Assembly (NCBI GenBank): GCA_002707025.1
Contig: PALG01000031.1
Coordinates: 310,001 to 374,000 of the forward strand
Direction: 5' to 3'
Length of the DNA: 64,000 bases
Source of the DNA: Flavobacteriaceae bacterium
Lineage (GTDB): Bacteria; Bacteroidota; Bacteroidia; Flavobacteriales; Flavobacteriaceae
Shown in pieces: positions 16,918 to 26,416 of the stretch. Every line of letters starts with the position of its first letter. The first letter of the stretch is position 1. The notes beneath the pieces were generated by a model. The model did no database searches. It was not told where the DNA came from and worked only from the letters and a program-made list of their open reading frames with translations. The position numbers were made by a program, and so were the translations under genes.

Positions 16918-16931
16918 CCTTCCGCGGTCAC
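16918..16931 (+). repeat. Copy of the tRNA-Arg 3' end
   Basis: CCTTCCGCGGTCAC repeats exactly the tRNA-Arg 3' end plus one flanking base (16749-16762), 169 bases downstream. A short direct repeat of a tRNA 3' end is what a past integration event at the tRNA would leave. No integrase gene or cargo lies between the copies. Confidence 0.6.
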
Positions 16932-16939
16932 GAATAAAT

Positions 16940-16993
16940 AAAAAGCCTAGACGTCAAATCAAGCTTGCTTGAATTTGTAAGTTTGGGCTTTTT
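16940..16993. terminator. Long hairpin with A and T flanks
   Basis: AAAAAGCC and GGCTTTTT form the outer stem and CAAGC/GCTTG the inner one, with A and T tracts at the ends. It has the shape of a bidirectional terminator but no gene ends directly at it. Confidence 0.45.
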
Positions 16994-17010
16994 ATTTTCA
17001 AAGCGTAGCT

Positions 17011-17229
17011 TTGAAGGAACTTCGAAGCAAGGCGAGAAGAATCCCTTGAATAAGCAAAGCCTGAAGGAACCTCGAAGCAAGGCGAGAAGAATCCCTTGAA
17101 TAAGCAAAGCCTGAAGGAACCTCGAAGCAAGGCGAGAAGAATCCCTTCAATAAGCAAAACCTGAAAGAACTCTGAGTAAGGCGAGAAGAATCCCTTCAAT
17201 AAGCAAAACCTGAAGGAACTTCGAAACAA
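17011..17229. repeat. 50-bp tandem repeat, about 4.4 copies
   Basis: Units start at 17011, 17061, 17111, 17161 and (partial) 17210. The core is GAAGGAACCTCGAAGCAAGG followed by CGAGAAGAATCCCTTGAATA and AGCAAAGC. Copies diverge slightly to the right. A perfect palindrome TTCAAAGC-GTA-GCTTTGAA (16997-17015) overlaps the left end. The stretch 16762-17317 holds no gene: only the terminator, repeats and hairpins described here. Confidence 0.88.
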
Positions 17230-17260
17230 ACTGGGTAGAAGGTAAATTACGAATCATAAA

Positions 17261-17288
17261 AAAAAGCCTCCCAAACAGGAGGCTTTTT
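17261..17288 (-). terminator. ftsZ terminator
   Basis: AAAAAGCCTCC and GGAGGCTTTTT pair around CAAACA, about 30 bases beyond the ftsZ stop. It marks the end of the dcw transcript. Confidence 0.9.
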
Positions 17289-17317
17289 CAGATTAATTAG
17301 GGAGGCAAAAAAAGGCA

Positions 17318-19363
17318 TTAATCCACATTATCGTGTAAAAAGGAATTATTGGAGCGTAAATCAATATCGTCATCCTCTGTATTTACGGAAGTCCGAGACA
17401 ACTTAGTATCGTCACTCTTGGTTTCGTCCAAATCGATTCCCATACGCTTATAAGCCGGTTGCTTTTCAATTTCATCAATCTTGGAAGCACTGTTCCTGAA
17501 TTTATAATTAAACTCCTTCATCTTTCGTTTCCTTTCCTCTGCACGATCACTTAACAGCTTCGAAATTGGCGAATTTAAAGGGTCGGCTGCTTCTTCAGAA
17601 TCTTTTTCTGTATCGGGAGCTTCAATGGTTTTCTTTTCAAACTGAAGTTCTTCAGAGAGTACCTCTTCTTTCTTTGCGGAAGGTTTTGCATTCAGCAGTT
17701 CCTCTTCCTTCTCTTCATAATCGTCCAAACTGTACCGTTTCATTCCTTTTTCTGAAAACTCAGTTACAGGAACTACTTCCACAGCTTTCACTTCAATATC
17801 TTCCAAATCCCTTATCAAAAGCTCTGGTTCGTCCTCTTCTTCTTTAGAAGCTTCTGCCGCTACCTTGGAAGGGGTGCTTTTTGAAACCTCATTAATAGGC
17901 ATATCGAACATAAGCATCTGATCTTGATTGTCCGTTATTTCAACCTGAGGAGAGGCTGCAGGTCCTTTTTCATCCTTAGGGGCCAAAATGATAAAGTCGT
18001 TCACATCAATTTCATTGATATGTAGTTGCTCAAATTCGGCGATGTAATGAATATCTACCACAGAAGCATCTACCGGAAGGTTCTTAATTAGTTCAGTAGT
18101 TTCAATATACCCTTCAAAAGGAAGCGCTTTTTCAGAAATGTTTGTTGCTGGTTTTACAGCAGGTACTTCGTCTTCTAAATCATCTTCAAAAAGGGTATGT
18201 TTAATTACTTTTTGCTCTTCTTTCGGGTTTTCTTTCGGGGTTTCCTTTATGGTTTCTTCGGAAAGGACATCCATGGCTTTTGCCGAAGGCTTTGACAATA
18301 ATTCCTGTTCTGCCTTTTGCTCTTCTTCTAAAGTATGAATAATTTTTTTGGCTTCCGTATTTACGATCTCATTTTGTTGCTCGGCATTAAATCCTGTAGC
18401 AATTACGGTAATTGCAATAGCTCCTTCCAAAGATTCGTCTTCTCCCACTCCCATGATGATGTTGGCACTATGACCTGCTTCTTCTTGAATGTGATCACTA
18501 ATTTCCCCAATTTCATCAATAGTAATTTCTTCGGTACCGGAAACAATGAGCAATAGTACATTTTGAGCTCCTTTTATTTTATTGTCATTTAACAATGGAG
18601 AATCCAACGCTTTGGTAATAGCTTCCCGCGAACGGTTTGCCCCGGTAGCCATAGAGCTACCCATAATTGCAGTTCCACTATTGGCCAATACGGTTTTCGC
18701 ATCGCGAAGGTCAATATTTTGCGTGTAATGATGCGTAATAACCTCGGCTATTCCCCGGGCGGCAGTCGCCAAAACCTCATCGGCTTTTGAAAAACCTGCC
18801 TTAAACCCTAAGTTACCATATACCTCACGTAATTTATTATTGTTGATAACAATTAAGGAATCGACATTTTGACGCAGCTTTTCTACTCCAATATGAGCTT
18901 GATCGTTTCTTATTTTACCTTCAAATTGAAAAGGAATCGTAACAATACCTACTGTTAACACATCCATTTCCTTAGCCATTCGAGCTATAATAGGAGCCGC
19001 ACCCGTACCTGTACCACCACCCATTCCAGCAGTGATAAAAATCATTTTGGTGTTGGTAGATAGCATTTCCTTAATTTCATCCATGCTTTCTACGGCTGCC
19101 TGTTCTCCAATTTTAGGATTGGCTCCCGCGCCTAAACCTTCTGTAAGGGAGACCCCTAACTGAATTTTAATAGGCACCGGACTATTTTCGAGGGCTTGTG
19201 AATCGGTGTTACAAATCACAAAGTCTACGCCTTTAATTCCCTGACTGAACATGTGATTGATTGCATTGCTACCGCCACCACCGACTCCAATTACCTTAAT
19301 TACATTAGATTGGTTTTTGGGCAGATCGAACGAAATGTTATCAAATTCTGTGGTACTGCTCAT
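17318..19363 (-). CDS. ftsZ: Cell division protein FtsZ with long linker and tail
   Basis: FtsZ is the tubulin-like GTPase that forms the division ring. The globular core (about 20-335) carries VIGVGGGGSNAINHM, the tubulin signature GGGTGTGAAP, and NNDKL-type contacts (here INNNKLREVYG). At 681 residues it is much longer than E. coli FtsZ (383). The extra length is an acidic, low-complexity linker (about 340-630). The conserved C-terminal peptide that binds FtsA is probably KQPAYKRMGIDLD (about 634-646), and a polar tail of roughly 35 residues follows it. ftsA lies 35 bases upstream. It is the last gene of the cluster. Confidence 0.97.
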   Translation of the reverse strand: MSSTTEFDNISFDLPKNQSNVIKVIGVGGGGSNAINHMFSQGIKGVDFVICNTDSQALENSPVPIKIQLGVSLTEGLGAGANPKIGEQAAVESMDEIKEMLSTNTKMIFITAGMGGGTGTGAAPIIARMAKEMDVLTVGIVTIPFQFEGKIRNDQAHIGVEKLRQNVDSLIVINNNKLREVYGNLGFKAGFSKADEVLATAARGIAEVITHHYTQNIDLRDAKTVLANSGTAIMGSSMATGANRSREAITKALDSPLLNDNKIKGAQNVLLLIVSGTEEITIDEIGEISDHIQEEAGHSANIIMGVGEDESLEGAIAITVIATGFNAEQQNEIVNTEAKKIIHTLEEEQKAEQELLSKPSAKAMDVLSEETIKETPKENPKEEQKVIKHTLFEDDLEDEVPAVKPATNISEKALPFEGYIETTELIKNLPVDASVVDIHYIAEFEQLHINEIDVNDFIILAPKDEKGPAASPQVEITDNQDQMLMFDMPINEVSKSTPSKVAAEASKEEEDEPELLIRDLEDIEVKAVEVVPVTEFSEKGMKRYSLDDYEEKEEELLNAKPSAKKEEVLSEELQFEKKTIEAPDTEKDSEEAADPLNSPISKLLSDRAEERKRKMKEFNYKFRNSASKIDEIEKQPAYKRMGIDLDETKSDDTKLSRTSVNTEDDDIDLRSNNSFLHDNVD

Positions 19364-19398
19364 ATACTATTTTTTTTTGTGAGGTTGTTATGTTTCAA

Positions 19399-20739
19399 TT
19401 ATTCTGCGTTATCTAAAAATTCCTTGAACTTTTCAGCCCATTTGTCAAAAAACCTTTTCCCGCCTTTATTTCTAGCGTTCTTTTCGGTTTCGATTTCGCT
19501 TTCAGCAGGTGCTTCCACTTCATCTTCCGTACTGCTTTCAGCTTCATCTTCTACAACAATTTTAGGAGCTGCTTTTGATTTGGCATTCAAACTATTTAAT
19601 ACCAAACCTACGGCCGTAGCATACATAGGGCTTGTTGTTTCAGTATCACTATCACCAGCTAAATGTTCGTTGGGGTATCCTATTCGGGTATCCATACCGG
19701 TGATGTATTCGACCAATTGCTTTAAATGACGAAGTTGCGCTCCACCACCTGTTAGGACAATCCCAGCAATTAATTTCTTTTTTTGTTCTTCATGACCATA
19801 ATTCTTGATTTCCAAGTATACCTGTTCAATAATTTCTACCACTCTTGCGTGAATGATCTTGGAAAGGTTTTTTAGGGTAATTTCTTTAGGTTCACGGCCA
19901 CGTAATCCTGGAATAGATACAATCTCATTGTCTTTATTCTCTCCAGGCCAAGCCGAACCAAATTTGATTTTCAGAAGTTCTGCTTGCTTTTCTATGATAG
20001 AACAGCCTTCTTTTATATCTTCCGTAATCACATTTCCGCCAAAAGGAATCACAGCGGTATGCCGAATGATCCCATCTTTAAAAATGGCTAAATCGGTGGT
20101 TCCGCCTCCTATGTCAATTAAGGCAACACCTGCTTCTTTCTCCTCCTGACTCAAAACTGCATTGGCCGAAGCCAAAGGCTCCAGTGTAATTCCAGAAAGT
20201 TCCAAGCCGGCGCTCTTTACACAACGTCCTATGTTTCGGATAGAGGAAACCTGGCCTACTACCACGTGGAAATTAGCTTCCAATCTTCCGCCATACATCC
20301 CAATAGGCTCTTTAATTTCGGCTTGCCCATCTACTTTGAAATCCTGAGGCAACACATGAATAATTTCTTCCCCAGGTAGCATCACGAGCTTATGTACTTG
20401 ATTGCACAAACGGTCGATATCTTCTTCATCAATAACTTCATCGCTATTATTTCGGGTAATATAATCACTGTGCTGAAGGCTACGAATATGTTGTCCGGCA
20501 ATGCCTACTACCACTTCAGAAATTTTCATTCCAGAAGAAGTCTCGGCGTCCTGTACCGCTTGTTGAATAGACTGAATGGTTTGAGTGATATTGTTCACCA
20601 CTCCACGATGCACCCCTAAACTCTTGGATTTCCCAATGCCTAATATTTCCATCTTGCCATAATCATTTTTACGGCCCATCATCGCCACAATCTTTGTGGT
20701 TCCTATATCCAATCCTACGGCAATGTTATTATTTTCCAT
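19399..20739 (-). CDS. ftsA: Cell division protein FtsA
   Basis: FtsA is the actin-like ATPase that ties FtsZ filaments to the membrane. It has 446 residues. Phosphate-binding motifs are VGLDIGTTKI (about 8-17) and LIDIGGGTTDLAIF (about 208-221), with adenosine contact GIVLTGGGAQL near 330. The 1C domain lies between the first two. After an acidic spacer, the C-terminus ends in an amphipathic helix (KRFFDKWAEKFKEFLDN) that should insert in the inner membrane. The gene is 3 bases after ftsQ, in the dcw operon. Confidence 0.96.
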   Translation of the reverse strand: MENNNIAVGLDIGTTKIVAMMGRKNDYGKMEILGIGKSKSLGVHRGVVNNITQTIQSIQQAVQDAETSSGMKISEVVVGIAGQHIRSLQHSDYITRNNSDEVIDEEDIDRLCNQVHKLVMLPGEEIIHVLPQDFKVDGQAEIKEPIGMYGGRLEANFHVVVGQVSSIRNIGRCVKSAGLELSGITLEPLASANAVLSQEEKEAGVALIDIGGGTTDLAIFKDGIIRHTAVIPFGGNVITEDIKEGCSIIEKQAELLKIKFGSAWPGENKDNEIVSIPGLRGREPKEITLKNLSKIIHARVVEIIEQVYLEIKNYGHEEQKKKLIAGIVLTGGGAQLRHLKQLVEYITGMDTRIGYPNEHLAGDSDTETTSPMYATAVGLVLNSLNAKSKAAPKIVVEDEAESSTEDEVEAPAESEIETEKNARNKGGKRFFDKWAEKFKEFLDNAE

Positions 20740-20742
20740 GTT

Positions 20743-21459
20743 TTATCTTTTTGTGGCCACTACTTGGCTCCCAAATTGTAAATCTACCAAGCGATACGCC
20801 GAAAGCAGGGTATCTTTTTGGGCCTTTTGGTAAAAGGCTTTAAAATTTTGAAACTTTTTCTGAATGTTTTCCGGCTTTCCGAACATCACTTTAAAATTTT
20901 GTTTCCGAAGGGCAAATAAAAGTTTGCCGTCCTTTCTTTGATGGATCCCCGTGACCACTTGATTCATAAAATCATCATTCCGTAATTGCAACAACAACGA
21001 GGTTAATTCCGTGAAATCACTTTCCGAATACCCTGTTAACAAGGGAACCCTAGCTGAATAAACCGAAGAAAGCGGCATTTTTTTACCATCCTCATCGATA
21101 TAAAAATTCACTGTCCCAGTCACTCGAGCGATGGGATTACGTTGCTCTATGGTTGCCCCTAGCGTTCCATCGATAGTTACAAAAACCTGAGCCTCACGTA
21201 CCATAGGGTTTTGCAACAGCCTAAACTCCATCTCTTTCAAAACTAAAGTTTCTTTGGCGATGCTCGTAACGGTGTCGTTATTTTGTATTAACAATTTATT
21301 AACCGCTGTAAGGGTTATAAATGGATCATTGTTATCGGTAAATTCTACGGAAACTTCCGTAAGGTTTCTAGCATTATTCCGCTTTTGGGAAAAACCGAAC
21401 AACACCCCCGTAAGAGTTAGCGCCAACAATAATTTTATGAAGGTCCAACGCATCTTCAT
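20743..21459 (-). CDS. ftsQ: Cell division protein FtsQ
   Basis: This bitopic divisome protein has 238 residues: short cytoplasmic N-terminus, one membrane helix (about 7-24), then a POTRA-like and beta domain outside the inner membrane. Sequence similarity to E. coli FtsQ is weak, and the call rests on size, topology, phrases such as NPMVREAQVFVTIDGTLGATIEQRNPIAR, and position between murC and ftsA. It overlaps murC by 4 bases. Confidence 0.9.
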   Translation of the reverse strand: MKMRWTFIKLLLALTLTGVLFGFSQKRNNARNLTEVSVEFTDNNDPFITLTAVNKLLIQNNDTVTSIAKETLVLKEMEFRLLQNPMVREAQVFVTIDGTLGATIEQRNPIARVTGTVNFYIDEDGKKMPLSSVYSARVPLLTGYSESDFTELTSLLLQLRNDDFMNQVVTGIHQRKDGKLLFALRKQNFKVMFGKPENIQKKFQNFKAFYQKAQKDTLLSAYRLVDLQFGSQVVATKR

Positions 21460-22805
21460 TGTTTTAAAAATTGAGTTACTTTTTCTACCTCAGCACCAAT
21501 ATCGCCTGCTCCTACGAGCAATTTTACCCTAGCTCTACTTTGCTTTATTTTAGCAGGCAAATCTTCTCTAGATACAAGACTTTTATTGGGGTTTGAAATT
21601 TTATTTAGCAACCATTCCGAAGTGATTCCAGGTACAGGCTCCTCTCTAGCGGGATAAATATCCATGAGAAGTATGCTATCAAATTTGGAAAGACTTTCCG
21701 AAAAACCCTCTACAAAATCTTTGGTTCTACTGAAAAGATGTGGCTGAAACACAATCAATTTTTGATCTTCTGGATACAATTCAGAAACAGCTTGATATAA
21801 CGCATCTATTTCTGTGGGATGGTGTGCGTAATCATCGATTAGCACCAGGTTTTCACTATTGATTTTATATGAAAACCTACGTTCCACGCCCCTAAAAGTA
21901 GCTAAGGCATGAGTCAGTTTTTTGGAAGGGGCCCCTGCCAAAAGCGCCATTCCCAAGGCCGTTATGGCATTGTATAGATTATGATGCCCAGGAAGTAAGA
22001 ATCGCAACCCTAGGAGATTCTCTTTCGGGGTTTTTAAATCGAAGACATAAGCCCCATGCTCAATTCGAACATTTTGTGCTTCATAATCGGCCGATTCCCC
22101 AATGGCAACCGTACGACCCGTTAAAGGCAAGCCTTTCTTAAATAACAAATTGGAAGGGTCTGTGACCAATTTTGAAAAATCGGAAAACGAATTTTCAAGG
22201 GTTTCTGAATTTCCATAAATATCCAAATGGTCCGCATCCATAGAAGTTACACAAGCAATATCGGGGCGCAATTGAAGGAAAGACCGATCAAATTCATCGG
22301 CCTCCACAACGGTAATTTCAGTCCCCCTCGAAATGAAATTAGATTGGTAGTTTTCTGCAATCCCACCCAAAAATGCGGTTACGGGCATGTCACATGCTGC
22401 CAATAAATGTCCCAAAATAGCCGAAGTCGTTGTTTTTCCATGGGTTCCAGCCACCGCCAAACACAAGGTATTCCGTGTAACCTCCCCTAACAATTGCGAG
22501 CGTTTTACCACCTCAAAACCTTTTTCCCTGAAAGCATTTAGAATTTGATTATTTTTTGGGATCGCAGGCGTGTATACTACTAAAGAACTTTCAGGGTTGA
22601 AAACCTGGAAATCAATTTCCGTAGCGGCATCCCTAAACGTAATATCCATGCCCTCCTTACTCAAAAGCGTCGTAAGATTTGTAGTTGTTTTATCGTACCC
22701 TGAAACCTTTTTGTTTAATTTTTTGCAATACCGTGCTAAGGCACTCATTCCAATACCACCAATTCCTACAAAGTAAAAAGCCGATATGTGCTCTAAAGAT
22801 TTCAA
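21456..22805 (-). CDS. murC: UDP-N-acetylmuramate--L-alanine ligase
   Basis: MurC adds L-Ala to UDP-MurNAc using ATP, the first step of the wall peptide. It has 449 residues. The N-terminal Rossmann motif is [16 protein letters not shown], the ATP loop is [17 protein letters not shown] (about 117-133), and the Mur ligase metal and substrate residues occur in [12 protein letters not shown] and [15 protein letters not shown]. Start and stop overlap murG and ftsQ by 4 bases each, so translation is coupled. Confidence 0.97.
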   Translation of the reverse strand: MKSLEHISAFYFVGIGGIGMSALARYCKKLNKKVSGYDKTTTNLTTLLSKEGMDITFRDAATEIDFQVFNPESSLVVYTPAIPKNNQILNAFREKGFEVVKRSQLLGEVTRNTLCLAVAGTHGKTTTSAILGHLLAACDMPVTAFLGGIAENYQSNFISRGTEITVVEADEFDRSFLQLRPDIACVTSMDADHLDIYGNSETLENSFSDFSKLVTDPSNLLFKKGLPLTGRTVAIGESADYEAQNVRIEHGAYVFDLKTPKENLLGLRFLLPGHHNLYNAITALGMALLAGAPSKKLTHALATFRGVERRFSYKINSENLVLIDDYAHHPTEIDALYQAVSELYPEDQKLIVFQPHLFSRTKDFVEGFSESLSKFDSILLMDIYPAREEPVPGITSEWLLNKISNPNKSLVSREDLPAKIKQSRARVKLLVGAGDIGAEVEKVTQFLKQ

Positions 22806-23899
22806 ATGGTTTTTTTTAATAATTGTTCTATTTCGTCAACAATGGCCTTTGTGGCATTAGGTTTAGCCATTTTCTTGATATTTTCCGAAAGACTTTTTTG
22901 CTGCTCGGAGTTTTTTAGCAATTTTGAGAATAACGGCTCAAACTCACTTTCCAATTCAGATTCTTTCAACATTAGCGCGGCCTTTTCCTGCACCATGGCC
23001 ATCGCATTTTTGGTTTGATGGTCTTCTGCTACGTTGGGAGAAGGAATAAATACTACCGGTTTTCCCACTAGACATAATTCTGAAACGGAAAGCGCTCCCG
23101 CGCGGGAAATGATAAAGTCGGCTGCTGCATACGCCAAATCCATACGGTTTAAAAAAGCATGCACCTGTACATTCTTGGAAGCACTGTCTTTATACGTTTC
23201 GAAATAGTATTTACCACATTGCCATATAAGCTGAAGGTTCTTTTCCTCAAAAAAAGGAAGCGCTTCTTCAATTAACGTATTGACACGCTTGGCTCCCAAG
23301 CTTCCACCTAAAACCAATAGCGTCTTCTTATTTTTGTTTAGATTGAAATACGCTTGCGCTTCATCTTTCTTGGATGCGATTTCCAATAAATCCTGACGAA
23401 CCGGGTTACCCGTAAACACCAGTTTATCCTTCGGAAAGAATTGCTCCATCCCCTTATAAGCCACACATATTTTTTGAACCTTTTTACTGAGCCATTTATT
23501 GGTGATTCCGGCATGGCTATTCTGCTCCTGAATCAAGCAAGGAATACGTCTTTGTGACGCCACGCGTAGCAATGGCGCACTCGCATAGCCACCCGTACCA
23601 ATGGCTGCATCGGGCTGAAAGTTTTTAATAATACTTTTTGAGCGAAGTAAGCTAGAGGCTAACTTGAAAGGAAATGCCAAGTTTTGCACTTTCAAATTTC
23701 GTTGTAATCCCGAAATCCAGAGTCCTTCAATTCTATACCCTGCTTGTGGAACCTTTTCCATCTCCATACGATCTTTGGCTCCTACAAACAAGAATTCTGC
23801 TTGCGGATAACGCTCTTTAAGGGCATCGGCAATAGCTATGGCGGGATAGATATGTCCTCCCGTTCCCCCTCCTGATATGATGAATTTATAAGGCTTCAC
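22802..23899 (-). CDS. murG: UDP-GlcNAc:lipid I N-acetylglucosaminyltransferase
   Basis: MurG transfers GlcNAc to lipid I, giving lipid II on the cytoplasmic face of the membrane. It has 365 residues. The N-terminal [18 protein letters not shown] and the C-terminal UDP-GlcNAc motif [36 protein letters not shown] are clear. It overlaps ftsW by 14 bases and murC by 4. Confidence 0.97.
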   Translation of the reverse strand: MKPYKFIISGGGTGGHIYPAIAIADALKERYPQAEFLFVGAKDRMEMEKVPQAGYRIEGLWISGLQRNLKVQNLAFPFKLASSLLRSKSIIKNFQPDAAIGTGGYASAPLLRVASQRRIPCLIQEQNSHAGITNKWLSKKVQKICVAYKGMEQFFPKDKLVFTGNPVRQDLLEIASKKDEAQAYFNLNKNKKTLLVLGGSLGAKRVNTLIEEALPFFEEKNLQLIWQCGKYYFETYKDSASKNVQVHAFLNRMDLAYAAADFIISRAGALSVSELCLVGKPVVFIPSPNVAEDHQTKNAMAMVQEKAALMLKESELESEFEPLFSKLLKNSEQQKSLSENIKKMAKPNATKAIVDEIEQLLKKTI

Positions 23900-25076
23900 T
23901 TAAAATATCTAACGGATTTTCTTCTTCTTTTTCTTTTAACTCTACTTCCCTTTTGGCACTTACGCTTAAAATCATTCCTAAGGCCAAGCAAGTCATCCAA
24001 ATGGAAGTTCCTCCACTACTGATTAAGGGTAGCGTTTGCCCAGTGACCGGGAATAATTCTACTGCAACGCCCATATTAATCAAGGCCTGAAAAATAATGG
24101 GCAATCCTACTCCTACAACTAATAACTTTCCGAAGAGCGAAGTACTTTTATGTACTACAATAACCAAACGGAATAGCAGTAAGAGATACAACAGTAATAA
24201 AACAGAAGAGCCTACTAAACCAAATTCTTCGGCTATTACGGCATATATAAAATCGGAAGAAGACTGTGGCAAAAAGTTTTTCTGAACGCTCTTTCCCGGC
24301 CCTAACCCTACTACTTCCCCAGAAGCAATGGCTATTTTGGCTTTTTCAATTTGGTAATCGGCTTCGGTATCTTCATTATCGGCAAAGTTTTCAATTCGGC
24401 TTATCCAGGTATCTACCCTGTTGGGGAAGACTCCAGGAAATGCCTTTGCGGTAAGTACAAAGAGCGTTAGCATGACCAATCCAGCTCCTAGGACAATCCC
24501 TAAGTAACGAATGGGATAACCGCCAATGAAAACCAACACTACTACCATGGCAAAAATAATAGCTGTGGTGGAGAAGTTGGCAGGAAGAATCAATGCCAGC
24601 ACCAAGAATACCGGAAGCCACAGTGGCAATAAAGTTTCTTTGAAGGTAACCTCTTTGTCCTTGATTCTTGACAAATACCGTGCAACATAGGTCATTAGCA
24701 CCACAGCGGCCAAAGCAGAGGTTTGAAAAGTAACGCCTACAAAAGGAACGCGAATCCAACGACTAGCATTAGCACCCTCTATGGTATTCCCTTGCGCCAA
24801 AGTAATGAGCAATAAAAGCACCACTACTGGTAAGGCAATAATGGAAAGCCCCCTAAAATAATGATATGGAATTTTATGCACTCCATACAAAATGGCAAAA
24901 CCCAATAGTAAATGAGCAAGGTGTTTTAATAAAAATTTGAGTGTATTTCCATCCCCGTACAGATACGCCAAGTTGCTACTGGCGCTATATACCGGTAAAA
25001 ATGAGAAAAGGGCCAAAAGGGCCACCACTGCCCAAATCGCTCGATCCCCTTTTATGTTATGGAAAAACGTTTTCAT
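23886..25076 (-). CDS. ftsW: Lipid II polymerase FtsW (SEDS family)
   Basis: FtsW is the division-specific glycan polymerase working with the class B PBP. It has 396 residues with about ten membrane helices. SEDS signatures are [22 protein letters not shown], the extracellular loop with [33 protein letters not shown], and [15 protein letters not shown] near the C-terminus. A short charged tail follows ([13 protein letters not shown]). It starts immediately after the murD stop. Confidence 0.95.
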   Translation of the reverse strand: MKTFFHNIKGDRAIWAVVALLALFSFLPVYSASSNLAYLYGDGNTLKFLLKHLAHLLLGFAILYGVHKIPYHYFRGLSIIALPVVVLLLLITLAQGNTIEGANASRWIRVPFVGVTFQTSALAAVVLMTYVARYLSRIKDKEVTFKETLLPLWLPVFLVLALILPANFSTTAIIFAMVVVLVFIGGYPIRYLGIVLGAGLVMLTLFVLTAKAFPGVFPNRVDTWISRIENFADNEDTEADYQIEKAKIAIASGEVVGLGPGKSVQKNFLPQSSSDFIYAVIAEEFGLVGSSVLLLLYLLLLFRLVIVVHKSTSLFGKLLVVGVGLPIIFQALINMGVAVELFPVTGQTLPLISSGGTSIWMTCLALGMILSVSAKREVELKEKEEENPLDILSEAL

Positions 25077-26414
25077 TTATAGGTTTCTTACAGCTTCTTT
25101 AAATTGTCTTCCCCGATCTTCATAATTTTCAAACAAATCAAAACTTGCACAAGCAGGGGAAAGCAATACAGTGTCACCTCTTTCAGAAAGTCGGTAGGCA
25201 ACCTCTACCGCATCCTTCATACTTTCAGTTTCTACCAACATATCGACCACATTGCCAAAGGACTTAATGATTTTTTCATTATCCACACCCAAACAAATTA
25301 TCGCCTTCACTTTTTCATTAACCAAAGGAAGCAGTTCTGTGTAATCATTTCCTTTATCCACACCTCCCACAATCCAAACGGTAGGCGTATCCATACTTTC
25401 CAAGGCGTAGAAAGCAGCGTTTACATTGGTGGCCTTAGAATCGTTGATGTAATTCACATTATTAATTTTCAGGACGTTTTCCAAACGATGCTCGACCCCA
25501 TGAAAATGCTCTAAGGATTGACGAATGGTCTCTTTTCTTATTTTTAATAAAGTAGCTACGGTAGAGGCAGCCATCGCATTTTTTAGGTTATGATTTCCTG
25601 ATAATTGCAAACTTGTTATAGGCATGGTAATGAATTTATGTTCGGTTTTTATGACAATATTTTTTTCTTCTATATAGGCTCCTTTCTCCAACTTTTTCTG
25701 AAGGGAAAAAGGCATTTTATTTGAGGCAATTTGATGGGTATTTATCCATTTGTCAATCACTGGGTCATCGGCATCGTAAATGAAAAAATCCTCGTTTGTC
25801 TGATTCATGACAATCCGAAACTTGGCAGCGATATACTTATTGAAATCATAGTCGTATCGATCCAAATGATCGGGGGTTATGTTCGTCAACACCGCAATAT
25901 GCGGACGAAAGGTTTCGATCCCATCCAATTGAAAACTGCTTAATTCGAGGGCAAAACTCTCAAACTGATCCTGTGCGACCGATGCGGCAAAGGATTTTCC
26001 TATGTTCCCTCCCAAAGCAATATTCAATCCGCCATCTTTCAGTAAGTGATGGGTTAACCGCGTGGTGGTGGTTTTTCCATTACTACCCGTAATGCCCACC
26101 AATGTGGCTTGGGTATACGGAAATGCAAACTCAATTTCAGAAACAATCTTCACGCCTGCTTCTTTCAGCTTTACTACCATTGGAGCCGTATCGGGAATTC
26201 CTGGACTTTTCATGACGATATCGGCATTCAAAATCTTGGATTCGGTGTGTCCCGCTTCCTCCCAGTCTACCTCAATATTTTTCAGAACGTTTTTATAGTT
26301 TTCCTTTATTTTTCCGAAGTCGGAAACAAAAACTTCGTAATCTTTCTTCTTACCCAAAATCGCAGTTCCCACGCCACTTTCACCTGCACCCAATACGACC
26401 AATCGTTTCTTCAT
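25077..26414 (-). CDS. murD: UDP-N-acetylmuramoyl-L-alanine--D-glutamate ligase
   Basis: MurD adds D-Glu to UDP-MurNAc-L-Ala. It has 445 residues from ATG 26414 (MKKRLVVLGAGESGVGTA). A GTG one codon earlier shares a base with the mraY stop and is less likely. The ATP loop is GITGSNGKTTTTRLTHHLL (about 110-128). Also visible are the ALELSSFQLDGIETF segment and NDSKATNVNAAFYAL, followed by GGVDKGNDY. It is tightly packed between mraY and ftsW. Confidence 0.97.
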   Translation of the reverse strand: MKKRLVVLGAGESGVGTAILGKKKDYEVFVSDFGKIKENYKNVLKNIEVDWEEAGHTESKILNADIVMKSPGIPDTAPMVVKLKEAGVKIVSEIEFAFPYTQATLVGITGSNGKTTTTRLTHHLLKDGGLNIALGGNIGKSFAASVAQDQFESFALELSSFQLDGIETFRPHIAVLTNITPDHLDRYDYDFNKYIAAKFRIVMNQTNEDFFIYDADDPVIDKWINTHQIASNKMPFSLQKKLEKGAYIEEKNIVIKTEHKFITMPITSLQLSGNHNLKNAMAASTVATLLKIRKETIRQSLEHFHGVEHRLENVLKINNVNYINDSKATNVNAAFYALESMDTPTVWIVGGVDKGNDYTELLPLVNEKVKAIICLGVDNEKIIKSFGNVVDMLVETESMKDAVEVAYRLSERGDTVLLSPACASFDLFENYEDRGRQFKEAVRNL

Positions 26415-26416
26415 CA

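Noticed and set aside
16641-16931. Reverse-strand frame of 96 codons over the tRNA
   Set aside because: It is antisense to tRNA-Arg and its flanking hairpins, with no protein-like features.
16749-16931. Living integrative element at tRNA-Arg
   Set aside because: Only 155 bases lie between the two copies of the tRNA end, with no integrase or cargo; at most a scar.
16954-17229. Reverse-strand 91-codon frame rich in Phe, Leu and Ser
   Set aside because: It is produced by the 50-bp tandem repeat; the peptide repeats only because successive units are read in different frames.
17566-17847. Plus-strand frames inside ftsZ
   Set aside because: They are shadows of the acidic, low-complexity FtsZ linker.
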